Of a stretch of DNA of 15,490 bases, positions 1 to 12,200 are shown piece after piece. Source of the stretch: Phoronis ovalis. Taxonomy: Eukaryota > Phoronida > Phoronidae. The position numbers and the translations under genes are program-made. The stretch spans positions 1,804 to 17,293 of the forward strand of contig JAOXYB010021236.1 of assembly GCA_028565635.1 (NCBI GenBank), in the 5' to 3' direction. The number at the start of each line of letters is the position of its first letter. The first letter of the stretch is position 1. The notes under the pieces were generated by a model. That model saw nothing but the letters and a program-made list of their open reading frames with translations, was not told where the DNA came from and did not search any database.

Positions 1-88
1 ATAATTCGACAAGAAGTCTGGAATTTAACTTTACAGAAAACTGCCACTATACTCATGAATAATTCAATAATAAAACTTAAATGCTTAC
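1..88 (-). other. Start of the intron after the last visible exon
   Basis: AT-rich sequence following the putative donor of exon 29. No EGF-coding segment or polyadenylation context is apparent. Confidence 0.6.
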
Positions 89-222
89 ACAACTGCGTTA
101 CAATCATCATGATTGTCTTGACAGTGGTCACCACCTGTTCCGCTTGGACAAATACAAATGAATGAATCAAATGAGTCATAACAAACTCCTTCATTTTGGC
201 ATGGATTACTGCTACAATCATC
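89..222 (-). CDS. Exon 29: EGF 19 and start of EGF 20
   Basis: 134 bases, entered in phase 0 after [24 protein letters not shown] and [15 protein letters not shown] form EGF 19, with C-S-S-N-P-C (O-glucose consensus). NHDDCNAVV begins EGF 20. I end the exon at GTT GT|GTAAGC, a good donor that would leave in phase 2. If that donor were not used, the frame meets TAA at once. Continuing into another exon is more likely because EGF 20 has only its first cysteine, and the next cysteine is due right after NAVV. Confidence 0.85.
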
Positions 223-3200
223 CTGAAATTGAGAAAAAACGGAATGTTTTTAAACTCTAACTACAGGTACTGAAAAAAATGTAAACTCAAATTAGTTTTA
301 TTAGTCTCAGTAAAACATCAATGGTGTCTCCTTTCTTTTAGCATTCTCATGTACTTTCAACAGGTCATGCCAGAATAATATTTGAAATAAAATAGACTAC
401 CCAGTAAAAGGAAGGGGTATTAATAAAATATCAACCTAAACAGATAAAAACTATTACATGGGTATTTGTTTACAATGTATGCAAACTGCTCTGATACTCA
501 CTATGTTCACATCACATTGATGTCCTTCGTATCCAGCCTGGCATTCACATTTGTAGCTATTGACCAAATCAATACAATGACCTACAACAGAAATTACTAA
601 TAATTATATATATAGTCAGCTATTAAGAATGATGATAAATTTAAAACCAAATTGCTAAATGAGATAATGTGTTGTATAAACTACTACAAATTCAGAAAAC
701 CTGAAAGCATATATCAATTATTAAGTTTATAAGTGACATGGATTGCATACAAGATTCTTGTTATGCAGGTCAAGTCTATCTAACCAGCATGGTAGATAGG
801 ACTGTATGTTACCAAAAATACTTACCATGAAGACATGGATTAGACATACACTCGTTGATGTTCACTTCACATAAATATCCTTCAAAACCAGCACGGCAGT
901 GACATTCATACCAATTGGCTTTATCCACACAAAAAGCGTTATTCTGACAAGGATTAGGGTCACAATTGTCAAAATTGTGCTCACATGTATCACCTGGAAT
1001 AATAATTGAAGGAGATATTAAGCAATTTTAGTAGTGATTCAAATTTAAAATTATCATTGCTTAATTTATCTTTTAATAGAACAACATACAGGCAATGTTG
1101 AGGGCTATAGGGGGGGGAGGGTATCGCAAGCAGCGAGCATTCGGTCTGTTAAGTGTGAGCATTCAGTCTGTTAAGTGCGAGCATTTTAAAAAAATGTGAA
1201 CTATTTTGTTTTGTCGACGTTTTTTTTTTTTGGTTGTCGATTTTTTTGGCAACCGTTGAATCTATGATCTCAAATTTTTAACGGTTCCATTAAACTGTAG
1301 CTAATTAAATGTAATAACCAATGGAGCTCATCTTGTGAATAATATTTTAGTTACCTACTACACAATAATGTTCAAGATAATTAAAATTTATTCACATTAT
1401 AATTTTCTTTTCATTATATCAGCAGCACGCTTAGTGACATTACATTTTTTTTACAATACTACTAACAAAATACGGTATAAGTACACCACTGCATGGGGCT
1501 GTAACTACATATGAATGTACTGCCAGCTTATTAACAGATATTTTTTTCTTATTTTAGGGGGCGTGGCATTTTAATTTTGGGTGTTTTGCAATGTCAACAA
1601 GTTGTACTTTCCGATAAAAGCAATTAAATTCCTGAGATCGTTACAATCTTTTTTTTTTAATAATCGAAATTTGAATTCAAGACTTCCTTGCCACTGGAGT
1701 ACTGCAATCCATGGGTAGCTTTGGTACTAGTTCGATTTTCTTGAAATTAGTATGGTCAATACTGTACAAAAATTAACTAGTAGCGTATAAAAGGGTGTAT
1801 GCTCACATCATTAAGAGATAATAGTTTGAGGAATGTTGCTCTATTTTATGTTTGCAGGAACATTACAATGCTTTATAATGGAATTATTTAGGGAATTTAA
1901 TGGTGAACTTATGCCACACTGCTGAAAATACGTACCATGGAATCCATGTGGACAAGTGCACACATGTCCACCTACTAAATCTTTACAAACACCACCATTC
2001 AAACAAACAACATCCTGGCAGTCATTTATATTCGTGTCACAGTTTTGACCTTCATAACCATTATTACACAGGCATTCATAACTGTTAAAGTGGTCGATAC
2101 ATAAACCAAAATGACAAGGATTGTTGTCACACAGGTTCAGCATAACATCACAATAAGGATCTACAAAATAGAACATTTTTATTCTTCGTCGATCAAATGC
2201 ATATGTATCATTACAAAAGCATATAGTACATTATTTTGACTACATATTGAATAATTCTTAATATGAGTTAAGTTGCTCACATTTCATCATATCCCAGACA
2301 GAAGCTAAAAACAATATAATTAATGGTAAATAAAAAAAGCAAGAATAGCCTAGATCATTTGGACCAGTGGTGAGAGGAATGAATCACAGCATATTCTAAG
2401 TTACTTGTGTTGCACATAATTATCAGCCTACCTCCATATCCATGAATGCATTCGCAAGAATACTCCTCAATACCATCCACACAGGTAGCATTATTAGTGC
2501 ATATGTTGTTTACACAGTTATCAATACGTGTCTGACAATGATTGCCTTCATAGTCTTTAGGGCACAGACAGGTGTAACTGTTTATATGTTGTATACATGT
2601 AGCGTGGTTCGAACATGGCTCAACAGAACATTCATTTATGTCAAGTTCACAGTGGATACCATCGTAGCCTGAAATGAAGCAACAAAAATGTCCGCAATTA
2701 AATTCTTTCAACAGGTATACATTATAAAGATTAGTAAATTTCAAGATAATGAATGGCAGATATAAATCCTTCGCTGTAATATTCAGTGGACTTCTATTTA
2801 AAAGCATTAATGTAGGATACCACTGTAAACATTTTGGTGTCGGAGCTATATACTGCATTACACACTCCAATAAAACATTTAAACAGAATAAAAACAAAAC
2901 ACAGTGTTAAGATATAAATATATACATCAACTAAAAGTCAAAATGAAATGAAACTGAAGTCAAAGATTATAATAATGTTTGGTTTTGGTAGCATGGGCAC
3001 ATCTATAAGTACCTGGGTCACAGTTACATCTGTATGAATCACCAAATGGCTCACAGGTTCCATGTTCACAATGATGACCTTTACATCTATCCTCGGTCTG
3101 TTCACAATATTCACCGTAAAAACCTACAGCACAAATTGTAATGATGCATTTCAAGAAACAAAAGCAGTATTATTTGTCAAAGCAAGCAAATTTAAGTAAT

Positions 3201-6200
3201 ATTTACTTAAAGTATGCATTCTTCTGAGTTCTTCTGGTATGTACTGATGTACACAGAAAACTAAGAAAGCAACAAATAACTTACTTCAGATAGCTCTTAT
3301 TTCACAGAATACATTTTGAACCTAAAATTATTAATAACTTTACATCAGTGAATACTTTTGGTATCTGAAATTAAATGTAAAAACATACCTTGTGGACATT
3401 TGCAACGAAATGACATCACGCCATCGATACAGGTAGCCCCATTGATACACTGATTGCCGATACAATCATTCATTTGGTTCTGGCAGTTATTTCCCTCATA
3501 ATCAGGCAGACAACGACAGACATAGTCATTTACAAGATCAAAACAAGTTCCTCCATTTTGACAGTTCCCTGGGCTGCAATCGTTAATGTTTGTCGCACAG
3601 TGAGTGTCAGCAAAACCTAAAAGGCGTAATTTTGGGAATAAATATTGAGGAAGAATAATACAAAAATCTCGTTAGGTACAGAAAAAGTATTCACATTTTT
3701 TACAAATTATGCTGGCCAGAGACAGCAATCTTAAATATTAATTGTAAACTTTGTTGCAGAACATACATAGAAATATATGGTAATGCTTGGGTGGCAAGGG
3801 AATGAGTGTTTTCACGCAATCATAACGAGACATCAGCATACTCAGCTGAAGGTTAATGCTTGGGATACAGAATTAAAAGCTAAACAAATTACAGGAAATG
3901 CGTCTCATAGAAAGTAGTATTCAAACAAGGGGGAGGAGCTTACTGCATGTAGAGAAATGGAAATCGCTCATCAGTAGCAACTGAAATATTATAAAATTAG
4001 TATAACTCACCTGATGGACAGTAGCAGATATAACTGTTTGATGTGTTTGACTGTGAACAAGTTCCTCTATTAATACATGGATTGGATAGACATTCATTGA
4101 TATCCTGCTCACATTTCACTCCAGTATACCCAGCCCTACAAGAGCACTCATAGCCTCCAAGTTTGTCATGGCACGTACCACCATTGAAGCACTGTTCAAA
4201 GGCACAATCATTGATGTCAGTGTCACATGTACGGCCGCCATAACCATCCTTACATACACATTCAAAGTTGTTTACACCATCATTGCACCATTTTGTTCCT
4301 GAAATAAGAATGCTACAATTAGTTTTATTTATTCTAAGAAAGCTGTAAGTTTGGGCAGACTTGACACCTCTCGCATGTTGACAGTTTGACCTAGTACCTA
4401 CCTTCAGCTTCATACTGAGTTATTTCTAACTTTGTTGCAGAATTGAGTTTCATGTGAATTTCCAGCTTTGTCAAAAAGGAACAATTTAACTTGAAATGAG
4501 ATGCAAACTCACTCATTAGCAATAATTAACCTGCTAGCAAGTTAGAGGAGTCCAGTCTTTTGAGGTCATGCAGTATTAGTTGTGACCTTTGACCTGGGGT
4601 CAGCATTCATCCACATGAGGTTACAAACAAAATTCCTTGGATATATTAATATAAATGTAATTGCACCAACTAGGTTACATGCACACCCCATAAGGACTCC
4701 TTTTATTGGCTACTAAGCTAACTAGTGGGTATTTAAGTTATGTACGTAACAACTGTATGTCTGAGGCTTCATGGTGCTATATGCTTACCAACAGGATCAC
4801 AAGAAATGCAGTCATCAATTTTATTCTGGCAGAATTCTCCTTCATAATCACCAACACATGTACATCGGAACTCATCAATCAAGTTGCTGCAGTATCCACC
4901 ATTGTGACAAGTGATTCCATCACATTCATCCAAATCAGTAGTACACAAGAGACCAGTGAAACCGACAGAGCATCGGCAAGTGAAATTGTGCACCAGATCA
5001 ATGCAGAGAGCATTCTGTAATACAAGATGAAACAAATCAATGTTGTGAATGTATGACAAAAGATAAATGTTTCCTTTAAAGCTATGTCAACAAAATAATA
5101 TTTTCAGGAAGCTGCAATTCTTTGTAATATCAAAAACAATCTGTACTTTAGAAACACAACAGTGATTTTAATTATCGAAATAATATGTAGTCAAAGCATT
5201 ACTTGGTCCGCTGTGTTGCATGGATTGCCATTACAGTGGTGGCGGCGAGCTTCTTCACAACTGGAGCCAACATAATCAGGATGACATTGACAGTAATACA
5301 CATCTGGGCCAATACCATCAATACATTCACCTCGTTTATCTACAGCCCCACAAGGGTCGCCACGTGTATCACATGGCAGGTACTGATGTTCACAGTAATC
5401 ACCTGAAATGATAAATTTATTGCTTTATAGCAATATTATACCTCTGTAACAAAGTGTCTTTTTATTATAGAAAAACATAGGACATGTTTATTGTTATGTT
5501 GTAATATATAAACATTAATGCACACAGGACAGTTCAATTAAATAATATACCATTATTTCTACCAATTTCCGGGAGAACACCTTGACATGAGTCACAAATT
5601 TTATGGAAAGCAGCCTAGTCATTGTTCTCAAATATTTTGTGACAAATGTGAAATCCTTTATACTGAAATACAAACAATATTAAACAAGCATGCTTGTACT
5701 TACCATAAAAAACAACCAAGATTAATCAAGCATGCTTGTACTTACCATAAAAATCATTATCACAGTCACAAGTGTAAGCATTATCTCCATCAATACACAG
5801 AGCACCATTCAAACACATATTGCCATTACAATCATCTACTTCAACATCACAATGGTCACCAGTCCATCCCACAGCACAGCCACATTTGTAGGTGTCATCC
5901 ACTTGGTCAAAGCAAGTACCTCCATTAAGGCAAACACCTAGTAGTGAAAAATTTAAGAAGATTTATTCATTTGACGGTCTGAACAAGAACTTTATATATG
6001 CATTTTACAGCTTGAAATTTGCAAAGTCCACATTTTCCGTTTGTGGTAACATTTCTAATACTTCAATCTCCTAAATCATCAACAATTGGTAATTTCTAAC
6101 AGTTGTATCAGCAACAATTAAAAGTTAGTCTAATTCTTGATCAATACTGTATCTATGGAAACAGAACTTACCCGGTCTACAGTTGTCATCATTGTATTGA

Positions 6201-9200
6201 CATAGTGGCCCAGAGAAACCATGAGCACACTGACATACAAATCCATCCTCGTTATAAGATGGTGTTACGTCATAACACAAACCACCATTTCTACACAGCA
6301 TTTTATCACAGTGATCATCATAAGCATGTCTCGTTGTGACATAGATATCATCAATGGCGATATCACCATTGAGTATTTGTGAAGAGTCTGCAATTTCTCC
6401 CGAACCTAAAATTACTTCAAAAGTAATAGTGTAATATGTTGCTTCCGATACTGGAATACTGTGAGCCATCATCCAGTGGTCACCTTGTTGTCCAGTGCGA
6501 CTCCATACAGGGCTTCTTACACCATCAACTGGAGTAACATAAATGGTCAATGTACCAATTTGTGTTCCTTTCATGTGGTATGAAAAGCTAAGAGATCTTC
6601 GACCCGGTTTTAAAACTTCACTTGTTAACACAGCGGATTGTCCATGATTATAATTTTCAGCAAATACAATTAAATAGCGATCACCTTCAGCCTCAGGTGC
6701 TGCTACTAAATAACGTCCAGTCAAGGGACCAGTCGTTGTCTTTCCTGATGGCCCACGGTAAATTTGCCATGGCAGAACACCAGTGTTTCTATAGTTACAG
6801 AGTGTTTGTTCAAAATGACAATCTCCAGGCTGTAGCAATATGGAGTAGGTGATAGTAAATCCCGTCTTTCGCTGTCGTGAAATATCATTACCCTCAGTGA
6901 CTAAACGTATAGGAACATGGCTTCCATGAGAGTGAAATGTGTCACCATTATGACCAGGACCACATCGATACATCCAATCTTCATGTAGATTGCCAACTTC
7001 CATAACTGCTGACTTGCACGGATTCTCATCAGGTAGACTCTTCATAGTTATCGTGACATTCACTCGCTTTTGATATGGAACATTGATATACCACAGACCA
7101 GTAAAATTCAACACATAATAAAACTCGTCGATCGGTGAAACAATGATACCAGTGGGAGTATTAAAGATTCTTTTCTCAAAACGATAGTGCAAGCGGAATC
7201 CTGAAGCAGTATCCGAGTCATGGTATGAATAGAAGGCTACCCAGAGTGCATTAGAGGCAGAATAAATTGGACTATAGGCATGATCACCATATAAATGACG
7301 GGTTTGATTATAAGTGATATCCTCTCCATCACCAATGGCAACGTAGTCATGACCAGACATGTCAAAATGATCAAACACTATTCTAACAGTATAACCACCA
7401 GGAGCAACAATTTTCCACGAGCGAGATTTGTGAGCTGGATAATTGTTCGGATAACCAGGTGAATTAATGTGGCCAGTTGGATCAGTTAGAACACCTGTAA
7501 AAATTACAAGCAGTCTTTAGTTTATTTTTTTTATATTGGACTTGACGAACAACTAATTTCATATATTTGTAAATCTGTGTTAAGATAATGACATACACAA
7601 AACCATTGTCCAAGCTGAAGTTTCCATATCTGAGATAACCTGTCCAACACCTCTCATATTAGAGCCCATAAAAACATTTCTAGAAAATGTAAGTACAAAA
7701 ACTATCACTGTTAACTTACGTGGTTCAGATGTATATGTGGCAGACCATCCAGTGGCACTTATGTTATTATTATGTAACATCTCCCAGCGAATCCATAGCT
7801 CATGCCCACCTGAGTAAATTGGTCCTGGATTTGGACCACAGTAGTGTCTAATATGACAGTAGACTTCCTCAATATCTGTTGTGTTAGTACCTTCACCAAT
7901 CATGATGTGACCTAGGGACGAAAATAAAAGGTTTATAAAAAATACTATAATTTTTTTCAATATGTTGGAGTTTTAGACAGTCTTCTAGAACTACCACAAT
8001 GACAATCAAGTGAACCAAAAGTATTCGTACATATAAACTAAATAAGGGCTTATTGCGGTTAAATATAACACGTCTGTATTACACAATAGTTTTACATCCA
8101 GAGAGTTACACAACACCATCTGGCGCAAAGTCTCACAAAGTTGTACAGGAATTTAATTTAAAACTACCAACCTGGACAGTATGGATAAGACACATCCCAA
8201 GCTGTGAATCTTAGGTTGATATAATGCCATGGTTTTAACTGTATAAGCCATTTTTCCTTGAAGCCACTTGGGAATGCTAAAGGATGATGGAGGCTTTGGA
8301 ATGTGTTCATATCTTCATGGAAAATTCCTATAATAAATTAGCATAAATTAAATCCTTTGTTATTTGTCTCCCTGGCTTGCATTTGTTTAATCCTTTTGTG
8401 GCGTTTTTACAAATACAATGAAACTGGCTGGTTGAACGAAAACATTTCTAATTGTTGTAACAAACTATCCTTTTAAAGCGCAAATCAAATGATTAACGGA
8501 TTTGACAAGAAAAAATTAAAATCTTGCCTATTTACCTCAATAACTAAATAAAAAACAAAATCTAGGCTTTAAGTTAAAAGGTTACTAGGCTTAACTGTGT
8601 TTTTAAAATGTATTGCTCTACCATAATTTCCTTTATCCATTCCACTTACTTTGTATTGTTGAATATCTGGCATTAAAACCACGCCCTCTATTTGCAAGGT
8701 TTGAATGAAACCAAATTTTCATGTGATTATCACAAGAATATAGAGGTTCTGGAGCAGTATTCTGACAGTAATCTTCAGGTTCACCAATTTCTGAAAACAT
8801 AATGACATATTACAAATAATCGTTCATTTACTTATTCACATTACCATAGGATTCACTGAGAAAGATATGCTATGCAATTGTTGTTGCATCCTAATTTTGC
8901 ATTTCATAAATCTCTTCAAAATTCAAAATTTATTTATAATAGATATAGATAAAATATAGATATATATAAAATTGTACAAAGAAATCATACAATGTAATAA
9001 AAGAGTGAGCTAGCTTTTATCCGACTTATGCAAACAATTTGGCTGCTGCCTTACTCCTTACCTTGTTCGACTCCATCTACCATTTCATAAATTCTAAGGC
9101 GATCTTCACACGAGTCTACAGGGCGTAAATTATACTCTCCATAGAATTCCAACTTTACCGAGTACATTTCATCCAGCTCAATAAACCAGTAGAGATCTAG

Positions 9201-12200
9201 GTCATTAGCATAGACTCCGGGATACAGAGGATGAGATGGGATACTGAATTCTCCATGTGGTTCATGGAAATGTGCTGGAATATATCGAGGAAGAGGTTGT
9301 AGTGCAACATCCGCCACAAAGTACAAAATCTCTAAATAAATAATTAACCTCTACACTTAAAACAATTACTCAGTTATAGAGTAGTTCTGTTCATAAAATT
9401 TAGCATGAGAAACATGATAAAAATTACCACTAAATTTCTACGATTTTTCTATTTTAATATCTGTGCTACGGGAAAAATTAGTGGTAAGTAGATTTTCGCT
9501 TCAAAAATAAATATATTTTCCATTTATGCTCAGTGTATTCCAAGTAGATTGATAGTAAAACAGTATTTGGTACATTCATTCCTTTACCTTGATAGGTATA
9601 GAAGAATGCTTTATATCCAGTTCCTTCTTCTTGATCATTTGAAATGAAATGAACAAACAATCCATTTTCTTCAGAGTAGATGGTTGGCTCATATGTCTCA
9701 CCACAAATATGTCCTATATATATAACATTCATTCCTTATTATGTTTAGCCATGAATATACAGTAATTACACAGAAGAAAAACAAACAAGGCAGCAGATCT
9801 CATTACAAATTGCATATGTAATGAACTTCTAAGAAAGTACAAACGTTCTCAGAAGCACGTACATCGCCATAATCACTTCTGCGCATATATGGAAACATAA
9901 GATGTGTAATTTAATAAATTTTGAACTATTAGCACAAACATGCAACTAGTTTCTTCATTAAGTTAAGGGTTTTTTCTGTCATAAATCAAGCATCCAAGGG
10001 AACCAGAAAAATTGTAGAACTTGTTCATATTAGTTACCTGCAATTGTGGGAGAGGTTTTGTGAGATCCATCTGCGACATCAACGTAGTCACAACACTCAG
10101 TAGGACACTGAACAGGCTGCATATCAAGGTGATGAAAATTCATCACGATCTGATGATATTTAGGAGCATGGATCAGGATGTGGCAGTCAGAATCAGGAGG
10201 ATAGTTGTTTGGGTAAGACGGAGAAAAGATGGCACCTTTTGACACAGTTAACTCTCCTTCACATTCTGTAAAAAATAATACAGACTTAACTGATATTTCA
10301 ACATTATTTAAATAAGGTTGTTAATATACAGCTTTGCTGGACATATACGTTGGACATAATTTACTGACATGCTATCATATATTTTGATTGATAATTTTAG
10401 TTTAAATTGAAAGAAATTGTTACAGAGCCTATGTTAATAATGAGATAATACAAAGTCATCCAACACATCAACATTCTATAGAAACACATTTAAACAATTA
10501 CCTCATTAGGTTTACTAGTTACTTTAACCAAAAATATCCATAAATTTAAAACTTTCTCAATAGTTTCTTCAGCAAAAGTTTTCATACCACTTACCTACAA
10601 AAGCATACCAAAATGCAGAGAACCCCTGTGGGTTATTCTGTGACTCGCCGTCACTATGGAATCGTAAAGTCATCATACGTCCAGTTGAATAGAAATCCTG
10701 ACTGATCTCAGTCCCACAAACATCCTGTTAGTAAAGTATAAAACATAGAATTTGATGCTAAATAGTTAATTCAAACCCTTGATGTAACAAATAATGTAAA
10801 TGTGCAACAAAATTTGAAAACCACCAGAACAGGTGTTGTTATGTAGAGAGCATTATTTATCCATTGTTTACCGTTCCCAGTTGTAGTGTACTCTCATCAT
10901 TTCCATCAAACACTCTTAGCCAATCACAATTACAAGATGTTCCACAGGACTCAATGTCAAGAGTTAGAAGATACAAATAGATTCTGTGGTCCACGGGAGC
11001 TTCAATAGTCCATACAGTCTCTAAATGGTTCAAATATGGAGTTGGGAAACCAGGACTGGTAATAGTTCCCCTAATACCACTGTAGAAGCCTACAAAACAG
11101 ATTTATTAAATTGTGAGCACATTAAAAATAAGCAGGAGCCATATTTAACTCATTCCATTATCAAAACTGTTACAGCACACATTCTGGGTACCCTAAAGAA
11201 CTGTCTTATTGTTTTGTTCAATACTACAATAATTATAGTTTTTAATTAGAAATAATGAAATTTTATTGATTTTTTTTTTTAAATCGTGATAACATACTGC
11301 ATCCCAGTACTTGTATCTTACCATCTATGGATTCATAGTCTATCTTGTATCCTCTGTATTGGTTCTCTGAGTTCGTGTAGAATAGAAGATACACCATATT
11401 TGACGTAGAATAGAGAGGGTCAGGATAGACCGCACCACAGATACGTTCACCAATTACATCAGAGGTTTCTCCTTAAAACCAAAAAATTGCAAGTGGCTTC
11501 TAATAAATTGCAATTATTATAACAAAGAGCAAAAGTGGCATGTACTTAAAATATGTATTTATACGAATTGATCCTTTACTTTAAAATGATATACATACAG
11601 AAGCTATAACTGAATGTAAACTAAAAAAAATTGTATTTATTTGGAAGTTCTATAATAATTTTACAAATTTCAAATGTGCAACACCATAATGTTTGCAATT
11701 TTATCTCTTGAGAATATCAAATACTTTGTCAACAAAGTGGGACACGCAGCCTTCAGATTTAATAATGCAAATCTATTTACACAGAAACTTACCTAGCGTT
11801 TCAACACCATAGTTGCGAATCTCTACATAGTCAATGCAATTGCCAGTTTCAATATCCCGTTCTATGGCAAAATCTTGATTAAAAGTCATTTTGATCACAT
11901 GGTTTACTGGTACTTCAAGTACCCACGTACACAAAGTATTTGCTTCATATAACCCACTGGGAGTAAAAAAGTTGGCAGAATTGATGGAGCCAGTAGGACC
12001 ACTCACTATCTGTGAACATCCTGAAAATTAAAGACATAAGATGAATACTCTGAGACCACCTCCAAACTGTCATTTATCTATTTTTCTTTTGACTACATGT
12101 GCATTATCTTGATATTATATCATTGTATGGAATTATAACCACTTATCATAAACATATCACAAATACAAATAAATTTATTGCTAAAAATGATCCTTTATAT

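Noticed and set aside
2355-2897. Reading exon 25 as a longer coding region extending to 2897
   Set aside because: The added residues have no domain character. A TTTCAG acceptor at 2669 joins cleanly to exon 24 and closes EGF 12 with the correct cysteine.
4706-5020. Plus-strand open frame of about 100 codons
   Set aside because: It is the antisense shadow of exon 21, whose minus-strand reading gives well-formed EGF domains with proper splice sites. The plus-strand peptide has no domain character.
5203-5411. Plus-strand open frames over exon 20
   Set aside because: They are antisense shadows of an EGF exon with correct cysteines and splice sites.
5587-5941. Overlapping plus-strand open frames rich in histidine, serine and threonine
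   Set aside because: They are antisense to exon 19 and its intron. The His-rich composition is what complementing a Cys/Asp/Asn-rich EGF exon produces.
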